Shown here: piece after piece, positions 1-9,335 of the stretch
Numbering within the stretch: the first letter of the stretch is position 1
Layout of the letters: each line of letters opens with the position of its first letter
Source: Sediminispirochaeta sp.
GTDB taxonomy: Bacteria > Spirochaetota > Spirochaetia > B11-G9
Assembly (NCBI GenBank): GCA_024763455.1
Contig: JANTFL010000007.1
Span: 1-42,985, forward strand
Reading direction: 5' to 3'
DNA: 42,985 nt
Program-made: the position numbers and the translations under genes
The notes under the pieces: generated by a model
Told to the model about the DNA's origin: nothing
Seen by the model: the letters and a program-made list of their open reading frames with translations, nothing else
Database searches by the model: none

Positions 1-2
1 AA

Positions 3-857
3 CAAAAGGTCCTTATTATCGATAAGGGGATGGGAGGCGGCCAGGTAATTCTTACCCATGCTGTTGCAAATTATCCCGGAGTACCGGAAACCTTCGGTTA
101 CAAGCTTGCTTCGGAAATGAAAAAGCAGGCTGCAGATTTCGGATGTGAGATCCTTTCCAACAAAGAAATAACGGCAATGGATTTAAAGGGGAAGGTAAAA
201 ACGGTTACTGCAGATGGTGAGAGCTATGAAGCTGCTTCAGTTATACTTGCGGTAGGGGGAAAGCCAAGAACGCTTGGGTTGGAGTCTGAGAAAAAGTTTC
301 AGGGAACCGGTATTTCCTACTGTGCAACCTGTGATGGAGACTTTTTTACCGGAGAAGATATCGTTGTTGTCGGAGGCGGAAACTCTGCTTTGGAGGAAGC
401 GGTTTCGCTTACTCAGTATGCGAAATCGGTTGCGATTGTTCATCAGTTTGATCATTTTCAAGGATATGCTCATGCCATAAAAGCGGCGGAGGATAATCCA
501 AAGATTTCTTTTATTATGGAATCAGTAATAGAAGAATTTCTAGGGGATGAAAATTTGACCGGGGTTCGGATCAAAAACAAGAAAACCGGCGAGGTATCCA
601 CTATTGAAGCAACAGGAACGTTTATCTTTATAGGGTACGTTCCGTCAACAGAACCCTTTGAAGGCTTGATTGATCTGAATAACAGGAAAGAGATCATTAC
701 CGATGAAGATATGGCAACTAACATCCCCGGTATCTTTGCTGCAGGGGATGTGCGGGCAAAAAAATTCCGGCAGATAACAACTGCTGTAAGCGATGGTACC
801 ATAGCTGCATTAAGCGCAATGGATTACATGCATGGCCCGGATCCTGACAAGATATAA
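3..857 (+). CDS. Thioredoxin reductase-like FAD/NAD(P) oxidoreductase (5' truncated by window edge)
   Basis: Frame is open to the window start (QKVLIIDKGMGGGQ...). Redox CxxC in 'ISYCATCDGDFF', NAD(P)-binding 'VVVGGGNSALEEA', C-terminal 'GIFAAGDVR'. Confidence 0.88.
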   Translation, partial: QKVLIIDKGMGGGQVILTHAVANYPGVPETFGYKLASEMKKQAADFGCEILSNKEITAMDLKGKVKTVTADGESYEAASVILAVGGKPRTLGLESEKKFQGTGISYCATCDGDFFTGEDIVVVGGGNSALEEAVSLTQYAKSVAIVHQFDHFQGYAHAIKAAEDNPKISFIMESVIEEFLGDENLTGVRIKNKKTGEVSTIEATGTFIFIGYVPSTEPFEGLIDLNNRKEIITDEDMATNIPGIFAAGDVRAKKFRQITTAVSDGTIAALSAMDYMHGPDPDKI

Positions 858-1200
858 AAGTATCGCTCTTTTCACCGCAGTAGCTGCGGCTATTGCGGTC
901 CTTTCCCTCATCCCGAAACTTCCCCAGCCTGCAATTGAGTTTCACTGGATAGATAAAGTTGAGCATCTAGCTGCCTATGCGGTGTTCGGTGCAAGTCTGT
1001 TCAATGCACTGCCAAGGGGTAAGCTTAAGGGCAGGTTTTTTACTGTTCTAGCCGTTGCTCTGGTTTATGGAGGGACGGTTGAATTCCTTCAGCAGTATAC
1101 CGGCAGAACTCCTGAACTCTTTGATCTGCTTGCAGATTTTCTCGGTGCTGCAGCAGGTGCGTTCATTTATGTCATGCTGTCCAAACCTGGAAAAGCTTAA
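832..1200 (+). CDS. VanZ-like family membrane protein
   Basis: 122 aa, hydrophobic segments, 'DKVEHLAAYAVFGASL' and 'EFLQQYTGRTPELFDLLADFLGAAAG' typical of VanZ-like proteins. Overlaps the end of the upstream ORF by 26 nt. Confidence 0.75.
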   Translation: MARILTRYKSIALFTAVAAAIAVLSLIPKLPQPAIEFHWIDKVEHLAAYAVFGASLFNALPRGKLKGRFFTVLAVALVYGGTVEFLQQYTGRTPELFDLLADFLGAAAGAFIYVMLSKPGKA

Positions 1201-1205
1201 CATTA

Positions 1206-1790
1206 TTATTCTTCAATATTCTTTTTCGTTTCAAGGAACTGTTTTATCACAAGTGCCATATTTTTAAAATCATCGGGAATTTCCATAGAAAGCATAGTTT
1301 CTACAAGTTCTACTGCTTTTTGGTAGTTACCGAAGTAGAAATGTGCTGAAGCAAGGGCATACATGGTGCGGTAATCAAGGGGATTAAGCTTGAAGGAGCG
1401 CTTCATTGCTTTATAGCTCTTTTCAAACGCTCCCAGCTGATTGTATACAACCCCCAGGTTTCTCTCCACCGAAGAACTTCCGGGATTTAATAGCTTGGCC
1501 CTTTCAAGATAGTTCTGCGCCTCTTTTAGTTCCCCGGTTTTAAAGCAGGCACAACCGAATGCCTCCAGTGCCCGGGGGTTGTCTTTTACAAAGGAACAGT
1601 AATAGGTAAGAGCTTTGATGGCTTTATCCGGTTTTTCAAGTTCAACCCAGCATAGCCCCAATCTCCAGAGAGCTTCGAGATAGTCAGGAGTATCAATGAG
1701 TATGCCATTCAACAGGGGAACTGCCTTATCATACTCCTCTTCAGCTATGAGGTTATCAATCTGCTCTATTGTGCGTGTGTAATCATCCAC
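1206..1790 (-). CDS. TPR-repeat protein
   Basis: 194 aa with repeated TPR-like helices (ALEAFGCACFKTGELKEAQNYLERAKLLNPGSS; NLGVVYNQLGAFEKSYKAMKRSFKLNP). Confidence 0.8.
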   Translation of the reverse strand: MDDYTRTIEQIDNLIAEEEYDKAVPLLNGILIDTPDYLEALWRLGLCWVELEKPDKAIKALTYYCSFVKDNPRALEAFGCACFKTGELKEAQNYLERAKLLNPGSSSVERNLGVVYNQLGAFEKSYKAMKRSFKLNPLDYRTMYALASAHFYFGNYQKAVELVETMLSMEIPDDFKNMALVIKQFLETKKNIEE

Positions 1791-1833
1791 ACCTATTAAT
1801 ATACTTCTAAAACACTCTTTTGTCTGTACTAAA

Positions 1834-3072
1834 CTACGTATTAAAAAGTTTTTTGACTGCCTCTACTGTTGGTTCAATTGATGACGGTATGGTTACCGTT
1901 GTTTCCACTGCTGCAAGATCCTTGAACCCGGTACCGGTTAACAGGACAATAATCGAATCATCTTTGCTGATTTTCTTTTCCTCTGCATCCTTCCTAAAGG
2001 CGCCCCACGCAGCAGCAGCCGCCGGTTCTATGAACACGCCTGCTGATTTTGCCAGTTCCAGCTGAGCGGAAAGAATAGCTTCATCGCTTATTTCTGTTGC
2101 CCATCCTTCACTTTCGTTGATATACCTCACAGCCATACGTCCGTTCGCCGGCGAAGCAACTGATATGGAATCAGCTCTGGTGGAAGCAGAAGCTATGGTT
2201 GTGAGTTCTCCGGTCCTCCACGCTTTGCTTATGGCATTGCTCTTTTTAGACTGTGCACAGATTATTTTTGGAATCTTTTCTATAAGTCCTGCTTCTTTTA
2301 GATCGAAAAACCCCTTGTATACACCGGAATAAATTACTCCGTCCCCCACAGGGACGTAGACAACATCGGGAGCTTTCCGGCCTAACTGATTGTACAGTTC
2401 AATGGAGACACTCTTTTTCCCCTCAATGGTCATGGGATTAAACGCGGTGTTTCTGTTAATTCCGCCGAACAGTTTTGTATATTCTATGGAAAGAGCAAAG
2501 GCGTCATCGTATGTTCCCTTTACCGGTATTACCTTAGCTCCGTACAATACCGATTGAAGCAGCTTTGCTTTTGGGGCTGTTTCCGGGACAAACAGGATGA
2601 TATCAAGCCCGTAAGCAGCACCTGCACATGCCATGGCAGAACCGGCATTCCCTGTAGAGGCAAGGGCAATTGTGTTTTCACCGAAATGGACAGCCTGCGC
2701 TGCAACAAGCTGGGAAGCCCTGTCTTTGAAAGACCCGGAAGGATTTGCGCCATCGTTCTTTAAAAGAAGCCCGGTGTACCCCGTTTCACTAATTAACCGT
2801 TTTGGTTTTATAAGGGGGGTATTGCCGACGGGGTAGGAAGCAATATCCGGAACCGGATAGGGGAAAAAATCTGAAGGGGTAACATCCTTTCCGTTGATGG
2901 AAGAGGTTTTCAAAGAGGCCAGGTAATCACTGTCCAGTACGGTAATAAGGTTTCCCTTCTGCATCTCATCTTTACTGTCTTCCGGGGTACCGGAGCACAC
3001 GGGACATCTGTACATTATATCGCTGCTACCATACTCTTTCCCGCAGTCATTGCACACATACTTGAATTTCAT
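1834..3072 (-). CDS. thrC: Threonine synthase (PLP-dependent, N-terminal zinc-ribbon)
   Basis: 412 aa. N-terminal CxxC...CxxC ribbon (YVCNDCGKEYGSSDIMYRCPVCSG), PLP-lysine motif 'NPSGSFKDRAS', 'ALASTGNAGSAMA'. Confidence 0.85.
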   Translation of the reverse strand: MKFKYVCNDCGKEYGSSDIMYRCPVCSGTPEDSKDEMQKGNLITVLDSDYLASLKTSSINGKDVTPSDFFPYPVPDIASYPVGNTPLIKPKRLISETGYTGLLLKNDGANPSGSFKDRASQLVAAQAVHFGENTIALASTGNAGSAMACAGAAYGLDIILFVPETAPKAKLLQSVLYGAKVIPVKGTYDDAFALSIEYTKLFGGINRNTAFNPMTIEGKKSVSIELYNQLGRKAPDVVYVPVGDGVIYSGVYKGFFDLKEAGLIEKIPKIICAQSKKSNAISKAWRTGELTTIASASTRADSISVASPANGRMAVRYINESEGWATEISDEAILSAQLELAKSAGVFIEPAAAAAWGAFRKDAEEKKISKDDSIIVLLTGTGFKDLAAVETTVTIPSSIEPTVEAVKKLFNT

Positions 3073-3106
3073 AACACAAACTCCTTAACAATCGTGATAA
3101 AAGAAA

Positions 3107-3130
3107 TCCACCTGCCGATAGACAGGTGGA
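3107..3130 (-). terminator. Putative Rho-independent terminator after the PLP enzyme gene
   Basis: Stem TCCACCTG(3107-3114)/CAGGTGGA(3123-3130), 8-nt loop, followed on the minus strand by a T-rich tract (TTTCTTTTA). Lies between the minus-strand gene ending at 3162 and the thrC start. Confidence 0.6.
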
Positions 3131-3161
3131 CATACGGAACCTTCTTTTCTATACAGAATCC

Positions 3162-4625
3162 CTAGAGAAGACCAACCTCTGCATTGAACTCTTCAATAAG
3201 AGCATCTATTTTGTCGGTAAGTTCCTGAATATTTGTCCAGTATTTCTTGTCATACCACTGGGCGTTAATCTCGTCAAATGTCTTCCCCTGCTGTTCAACC
3301 CAGGTGTAGTACTTGAGGTGGTGAACACGCTTTTTATCCTGGTAGGTAAGTTCCAGGGTATTGTCGGTGGTCTGTCCCATAAGGCTCTTTGCGTATGTAG
3401 CTGCTGCATTTTCAGAAGTAAAAGGTCCTTCGGAATTGTTCATCTCATCGAGCCTGGATGTATACATCGCTTCAGAATCGGTAAGTACGGTAACCACGAC
3501 ATCGTCTTCGTCAAGTTCGTAGTACTTTGCTACCTTGATTGCAGAAAGAACATTGGCTATACCGGAAATACCAAGAAGAGGAAGTTTTGAAATAATATCC
3601 TTTGAAATACCTTTCTTTGCGAGGTAAGCCTGCCCCTCTTTGTCGTTGAAAAGGCGGAGTGTTTCCATACAGTCGTCATCATCAATGGCTACAACCATAT
3701 CGGTATTCCGTACATTATGAATCCAGGGCACGTGCTTATCGCCGATTCCCTCAATTCTATGCCCGCCGTATCCGTTGTTAAGAAGGGTAGGACACTGGAG
3801 AGCTTCTCCGGCCACAACCTTAACGTTTGGATACACCTTTTTAAGGTAGTCTCCCGCTCCGATTGTTCCGGCAGAACCTGTGGTGGAAGTAAATCCCTTT
3901 ACCTGATCCTTACCGATCCCCTCTTTATTAAGCATGTCTTCAAAAGCTTTTCCTGTTACGTTGTAATGCCACAGATAGTTTCCAAACTGGTCAAACTGGT
4001 TAAAAATAACAATCTCGTCTCCGCGTTCAGCGTCGAGTTCGTTACACTTATCAAAGATCTCCTTTACATTGGACTCACATCCCGGTGTTGCGATTACTTC
4101 CCCGGCAATCTTTTTAAGCCAGTTAAATCTCTCAGAGCTCATCTCTTCGGGAAGGATCGCTATAGACTCGCAGCCGAGAAGGACAGAATTGTATGCACCG
4201 CCGCGGCAGTAATTACCGGTAGAGGGCCATACAGCCTTCTGTCTGGTGGAATCGAAGTTTCCGGTTACCAGTGCAGGGGCAAGACATCCGTATGTTGCTC
4301 CTACCTTGTGTGCTCCTGTGGGGAAATACTTCCCGACAAGGGCAAAAACCCGTGCCTTGATTCCGGTCAGCTCTTTCGGGATCTCCATATAGTTAACTTC
4401 GCCGAAAAGACCGCCTTTTTCCTTTGGTTCGTTTCTCCAGGTAATGCGAAACAGGTTTGCAGGGTCCACATCCCAAAGTCCGGTATTTTTTAATTTTGCC
4501 TTAACCTTTTCCGGTATTAAATCGGGGTTCATCATCTGTTTTGTTGTCGGAAGGATAATTCCTTTCTGCCGGCAGCGTTCTATGTTTTTCTTTCTCGTTT
4601 CTTTGTTTACTGTTAAATCAATCAT
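3162..4625 (-). CDS. TrpB-like fold-type II PLP-dependent enzyme (pyridoxal-phosphate-dependent protein, substrate unknown)
   Basis: 487 aa. Lysine motif 'FPTGAHKVGATYG' resembles TrpB 'TGxHKxN'; 'WPSTGNYCRGGAYNS', 'TSTTGSAGTIGAGDYLK'. Confidence 0.7.
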   Translation of the reverse strand: MIDLTVNKETRKKNIERCRQKGIILPTTKQMMNPDLIPEKVKAKLKNTGLWDVDPANLFRITWRNEPKEKGGLFGEVNYMEIPKELTGIKARVFALVGKYFPTGAHKVGATYGCLAPALVTGNFDSTRQKAVWPSTGNYCRGGAYNSVLLGCESIAILPEEMSSERFNWLKKIAGEVIATPGCESNVKEIFDKCNELDAERGDEIVIFNQFDQFGNYLWHYNVTGKAFEDMLNKEGIGKDQVKGFTSTTGSAGTIGAGDYLKKVYPNVKVVAGEALQCPTLLNNGYGGHRIEGIGDKHVPWIHNVRNTDMVVAIDDDDCMETLRLFNDKEGQAYLAKKGISKDIISKLPLLGISGIANVLSAIKVAKYYELDEDDVVVTVLTDSEAMYTSRLDEMNNSEGPFTSENAAATYAKSLMGQTTDNTLELTYQDKKRVHHLKYYTWVEQQGKTFDEINAQWYDKKYWTNIQELTDKIDALIEEFNAEVGLL

Positions 4626-4856
4626 AACTCTTCCTCTCTACTCAATCAAAATTTTCAATTTCATGCTGATTTCCTGGTGTTTGATAGAAAACATACAACA
4701 AATTACGTACAAACGCAATATAAAAATGTAAAAAAACCTAAAAAAATAAAAATATAGTCAAAAATTGCACAAAACCGCAAAAAAATATAAAATGGATATT
4801 GCAAAAATTTCTGTTTGGTATATTATAATAAGGTATAATTCAAACAAGGGGTTTAT
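4626..4856. promoter_or_regulatory. AT-rich divergent promoter region between the PLP enzyme gene and ygfK
   Basis: Intergenic, strongly AT-rich, with TATAAT hexamers at 4824-4829 and 4834-4839 upstream of ygfK. No clear -35 identified. Confidence 0.45.
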
Positions 4857-7800
4857 ATGAGTGATTTGATGAGACCGGTACCTTTCCGGGAATTGATTGA
4901 AAGAATCTTCAGCGAATACAAACAGAGCCAAACTATCTTTGGTATACACAGAACTCAGTTTTTTAAAAAAACAGGAGATAAATCTCTAACGGTTTTTGGA
5001 GAAAAAAGCAGTACTCCTCTGGGGCCTGCGGCAGGACCTCATACCCAGTTGACTCAGAATATCATTACTTCATGGCTTACCGGAGGTCGTTTTTTTGAAC
5101 TCAAGACTGTTCAGATTCTAGATACTCTTGAGGTTGAAAAACCCTGTATCGATGCAGAGGATGAATGTTTTAATACAGAATGGTCTACTGAGTTTACTCT
5201 TGTAAAGGCGTATGAAGAATATGCCAAGGCATGGGTCATTCTTCATCTTTTTGAAAGACTCTTTAACCTGGATCAGGCCTCAAGCCGCTCGTTTATTTTT
5301 AATATGAGTGTCGGGTACGATCTTGAGGGGATAAAGAACGAACGGGTCGATAGATATATAAACGACATGATCGATTCAGGTTCAAACGAATCATTCTTAG
5401 GTTATATCAAGGAACTTGAAGATATTATTTCCCGGGAAGATATTTTTGAAGGAACCGGACTGGAGAACAGGATCGGTGAGCTGCAGGATGTACCCTCGAA
5501 AATTCCCCATTCCATGTGTAATCAGATTACCCTTTCGACAATGCACGGGTGCCCGCCAAAAGAGATTGAGGATATCTGCCACTACATGCTTACCGAAAAA
5601 AAGCTGCATACATTTGTAAAACTTAATCCAACACTTCTAGGATTTGACCGGGTCCGGTCAATTCTTGATACCCTGGGATTCGATTATGTCGGCCTTTCGG
5701 AAGAAGCTTTCTCCCATGACCTTCAGTATGCTGATGCAAAAGGGATGCTCCACCGGCTTTTTGATACCGCCGCTGCAGAGGGACTGCAGTTTGGGGTCAA
5801 ACTGACCAACACCCTCGGTTCTGTCAACAACAAGGGGGTTCTTCCCGGGGATGAGATGTACATGTCCGGCAGGGCACTGTATCCACTATCCATAAACCTT
5901 GCTGCAGTAATCTCGAAGGAGTTTGACGGAAAGATTCCAATATCATACTCCGGAGGTGCCTCTCAGGTAAACGTAGAGGGTATCTTTGCCACAGGTATTC
6001 GTCCGATTACCCTTGCTACCGATCTACTTCAGCCCGGCGGCTTTCTGCGGCTGAAAGCTATGGCAGAGCTTCTCGAAGAATCCCCTGACTGGGAAATGGA
6101 GAGTATCGATGTAGAAAAACTTGAAAAACTTGCATCTGCCGCTCTTGAGATAGATTATACGAAAAAAGAATGGAGAGGATACGACAAGGCTTCGGTTAAC
6201 GAAGATCTTCCGATCTTTGACTGCTATGTTGCTCCATGTGTTGTTTCATGTCCCATCCATCAGGATATTCCCGAGTATATAAAACTTGCCGGGGAGGGCC
6301 GGTATGCCGAAGCGGTAGAGCTAATCTATGATAAGAACGCACTTCCCTCTATAACAGGACATATCTGTTCTCATCAATGTCAGTACAGCTGTACCAGACT
6401 GGATTATGAAGGCACGGTACAAATACGGGAAATTAAGAAGATAGCAATCCTGAACGGATTTGAGGAGTACAAGAAAAAATGGACAGCACCGAAGCTGGAT
6501 CAGGAAAAGAAAATCGCTGTAATCGGAGCCGGTCCTGCAGGACTCTCTTCTGCTTACTTCCTTTCCAGGGAAGGGTACAAGGTTACCGTTTTTGACAAAC
6601 ACGAATCCGCCGGGGGAGTGGTGGATCATGTTATCCCCCGGTTTAGAATTTCAAAGGAAGCTGTGCTTCATGATATAAAGTTTATTGAGGCCCACGGGGT
6701 AGAATTTGTATTCGGTGCAGATCCGAAGATCGATATTAAAAAGCTTAAAAATGACGGATTTGATTACATCGTTCTTGCGGTAGGAGCAGAAGGAATACGA
6801 GCCTTCCCCATAGACGGAGACAATAAAAGTATTGTTCCCTCATTCAGTTTTCTTCAGGATTTTCACAAGGATCCTTCAAAGATCAGCCTTGGAAAGAATG
6901 TAGTTGTTGTTGGAGCCGGGGATACTGCCATGGACGCTGCGAGGGCGGCAAAAAGGGTTTCCGGGGTTGAGAGCGTTACTGTTGTATACCGGAGAGCGGA
7001 AGAACAGATGCCTGCAAGTCCCGAGGAGTACGAAGAAGCACTGGAAGATGAGATTCCATTTATGTGGCTTAGGAATCCTGAAAAATTTGACAACGACGGA
7101 ACCTTGACCTTAAGGGTTATGGAGCTGGGTGAAAAGGATGCGAGCGGCCGCCGCCGCCCGGTACCTACAGATAAAACAGAAACCCTCAAAGTTGATACCC
7201 TTATCCCCTCTATTGGAGAAACGGTAGATGCCGAACTCCTGAAAGCAGCGGGATTTACCCCTGACGAACGGGGAAAGTTTAAAACTGACGGCGATCTGAT
7301 GCTGTCTGAAGAAGGTGTTTTCCTGATTGGTGACGGAAGAACAGGTCCCTCAACCATTGTTGAATGTATTGCAGAAGGAAGAAAAGCATCGGATACAATA
7401 TGCCGGAAAGAAAATCCGGACTGGACCCGCAGGGTATCCTATGCATTCCTCCAGGGGCTTAACAAAGAGCAGGATGTATTGGACAAGAAGGGAGATCTCA
7501 AAGATCCTCTGGACAGGAAAATGGATTACGATACAGCTGCTTTTGCAGAAACGGAAGCTTACAGATGTCTGCAGTGTAACTATATCTGCAACAAGTGTGT
7601 TGATGTATGTCCCAACAGGGCAAATGTCAATCTGAAAATTGACGGCTTTAAGGATGAATACCAGATTATCCACATAGATGCCTATTGTAATGAATGCGGA
7701 AACTGCGGAACATTCTGCCCGTATAACGGAAGACCTTATATTGACAAGTTTACTGTCTTTTCCCGGGAAGATGATTTTACAAACAGCAAAAATAACGGAT

Positions 7801-7985
7801 TCCTGGTTTCTGGGGATGATGTCAAGCTGCGTCTGGCAGGAAGCCTTTACAATCTTTCCATTGATGAGAAAGGAATGCTCTACGGGGACAGCGAACCTTC
7901 CCATAGCGATTACCCGGATGTAAAACGGGTTGTTGCAGCAATATACAATGATTACAATTATCTGTTAGGTCCGGTAGGAGAATAG
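4857..7985 (+). CDS. ygfK: YgfK family protein (annotated as putative selenate reductase subunit; Fe-S/FAD oxidoreductase)
   Basis: 1042 aa. N-terminal TIM-barrel-like region, GltD-like centre (CVAPCVVSCPIHQDIPEYI; VIGAGPAGLSSAYFLSREGYKVTVFDK; VVVVGAGDTAMDAARAA), C-terminal ferredoxin motifs (CLQCNYICNKCVDVCPNRA; CNECGNCGTFCPYNGRPY). Size and architecture match YgfK. Confidence 0.92.
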   Translation: MSDLMRPVPFRELIERIFSEYKQSQTIFGIHRTQFFKKTGDKSLTVFGEKSSTPLGPAAGPHTQLTQNIITSWLTGGRFFELKTVQILDTLEVEKPCIDAEDECFNTEWSTEFTLVKAYEEYAKAWVILHLFERLFNLDQASSRSFIFNMSVGYDLEGIKNERVDRYINDMIDSGSNESFLGYIKELEDIISREDIFEGTGLENRIGELQDVPSKIPHSMCNQITLSTMHGCPPKEIEDICHYMLTEKKLHTFVKLNPTLLGFDRVRSILDTLGFDYVGLSEEAFSHDLQYADAKGMLHRLFDTAAAEGLQFGVKLTNTLGSVNNKGVLPGDEMYMSGRALYPLSINLAAVISKEFDGKIPISYSGGASQVNVEGIFATGIRPITLATDLLQPGGFLRLKAMAELLEESPDWEMESIDVEKLEKLASAALEIDYTKKEWRGYDKASVNEDLPIFDCYVAPCVVSCPIHQDIPEYIKLAGEGRYAEAVELIYDKNALPSITGHICSHQCQYSCTRLDYEGTVQIREIKKIAILNGFEEYKKKWTAPKLDQEKKIAVIGAGPAGLSSAYFLSREGYKVTVFDKHESAGGVVDHVIPRFRISKEAVLHDIKFIEAHGVEFVFGADPKIDIKKLKNDGFDYIVLAVGAEGIRAFPIDGDNKSIVPSFSFLQDFHKDPSKISLGKNVVVVGAGDTAMDAARAAKRVSGVESVTVVYRRAEEQMPASPEEYEEALEDEIPFMWLRNPEKFDNDGTLTLRVMELGEKDASGRRRPVPTDKTETLKVDTLIPSIGETVDAELLKAAGFTPDERGKFKTDGDLMLSEEGVFLIGDGRTGPSTIVECIAEGRKASDTICRKENPDWTRRVSYAFLQGLNKEQDVLDKKGDLKDPLDRKMDYDTAAFAETEAYRCLQCNYICNKCVDVCPNRANVNLKIDGFKDEYQIIHIDAYCNECGNCGTFCPYNGRPYIDKFTVFSREDDFTNSKNNGFLVSGDDVKLRLAGSLYNLSIDEKGMLYGDSEPSHSDYPDVKRVVAAIYNDYNYLLGPVGE

Positions 7986-7994
7986 GAGAGTATT

Positions 7995-9317
7995 ATGATT
8001 GTTATAAAAAATACAAAAGCCCTGCAGTTTGATCCCCCAAAGGTCTGGGAGAACGTTGACATCGTGGTTGACAACGGGGAAATAGTAGCTGTCGGAACCA
8101 GTGCAGCTTCAAACTACAAAGCGGATAAGGTGATTGACGGAAGCGGCAAACTTACCTATCCAGGATTGGTATGTTCACATCATCACTACTACTCAGGACT
8201 TTCCCGGGGAGTACTTGCCGAAATAGGTCCGACTCCGGACTTTGTTTCAACCTTGAAAAACCTTTGGTGGAGAATGGATCGGGCTTTGGACGAAGAGTCT
8301 ACCTACTATTCCTCAGTGATCAGTTCAATTGATGCAATAAAAGCGGGAACCACTGCGGTTATCGATCATCATGCAAGCCCATCGTATATTACAGGTTCTC
8401 TTTCTACCATAAAAAGAGGGTTCGAAGATTCCGGACTTCGGGGTATGACGTGTTACGAGGTAACGGACAGGAACGGTCTTGATCAGATGAAGGAAGGGGT
8501 GGAAGAGAATATCCGTTTTGCAAAGGAAATCGACAGAGATATTGCTGCAGGGAAAGAACATCTGGTAGACGCCCATATCGGAGGTCACGCACCCTGCACC
8601 ATCCCCAATGAAGGTATGGAGATGATGGCTGATGCAGTAAAAAGCACCGCAAGAGGCCTTCATCTTCATGTAGCAGAGGATAGATATGATGTGTCTCAGT
8701 CCCATCTCGTTTACGGTCAAGACATTGTGAAAAGACTTGACTCGTTCGGTATGCTTAATGATAAAACAATCCTTGTCCACGGAATATACATGAACCGTGA
8801 GGAGATAGAGCTGCTGAACTCCTACGATGGATTTCTGGTTCATAATGCCCGTTCCAATATGAACAATAATGTCGGGTATAACGAGAATCTGCCTCTGTAC
8901 AAGAATCTTGCTTTGGGTACTGATGGTATTGGCCCGAATATGTATGAGGAGATCAAGGTTGCCTACTTTAAACATAAGGATGCAGGCGGACCGATGTGGC
9001 CGGGAGATTATCTGCAGTTTTTAGCCAATGGAAACAGGCTTTTGGAGCGAAACTTCGGTTCCAAATTCGGCAGGCTGGAAAAAGGATATAAAGCGGACCT
9101 TGTCGTGGCTGATTATCTGAGTCCGTCCCCACTGGTAGCTGAAAACATAGGCGGCCACATGGTGTTCGGAATGACTTCCGCGGATGTCGAAACTGTTTTG
9201 ATAAACGGGAAGATTGTAATGGAAAATCGTGAATTTCCCTTTGACGTAAAGGAAATTTATGCAAAAGCTGCCATAGCCGCAAAGCGGGTGTGGGAGAATA
9301 TGGACAAAATAAAGTAA
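7995..9317 (+). CDS. ssnA: SsnA-type putative aminohydrolase
   Basis: 440 aa amidohydrolase. 'YPGLVCSHHHYYSGLSRG', 'HLHVAEDRYDV', 'ALGTDGIGPNM'. Position directly after ygfK. Confidence 0.9.
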   Translation: MIVIKNTKALQFDPPKVWENVDIVVDNGEIVAVGTSAASNYKADKVIDGSGKLTYPGLVCSHHHYYSGLSRGVLAEIGPTPDFVSTLKNLWWRMDRALDEESTYYSSVISSIDAIKAGTTAVIDHHASPSYITGSLSTIKRGFEDSGLRGMTCYEVTDRNGLDQMKEGVEENIRFAKEIDRDIAAGKEHLVDAHIGGHAPCTIPNEGMEMMADAVKSTARGLHLHVAEDRYDVSQSHLVYGQDIVKRLDSFGMLNDKTILVHGIYMNREEIELLNSYDGFLVHNARSNMNNNVGYNENLPLYKNLALGTDGIGPNMYEEIKVAYFKHKDAGGPMWPGDYLQFLANGNRLLERNFGSKFGRLEKGYKADLVVADYLSPSPLVAENIGGHMVFGMTSADVETVLINGKIVMENREFPFDVKEIYAKAAIAAKRVWENMDKIK

Positions 9318-9335
9318 CAACAGGAGATTTAAAAG

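Noticed and set aside
3717-4493. 258-aa plus-strand ORF antisense to the PLP enzyme gene
   Set aside because: Fully antisense to a well-supported CDS, with low-complexity, non-homologous-looking translation; typical shadow ORF.
7350-7904. 184-aa minus-strand ORF inside ygfK
   Set aside because: Antisense shadow of the ferredoxin-containing C-terminus of YgfK.
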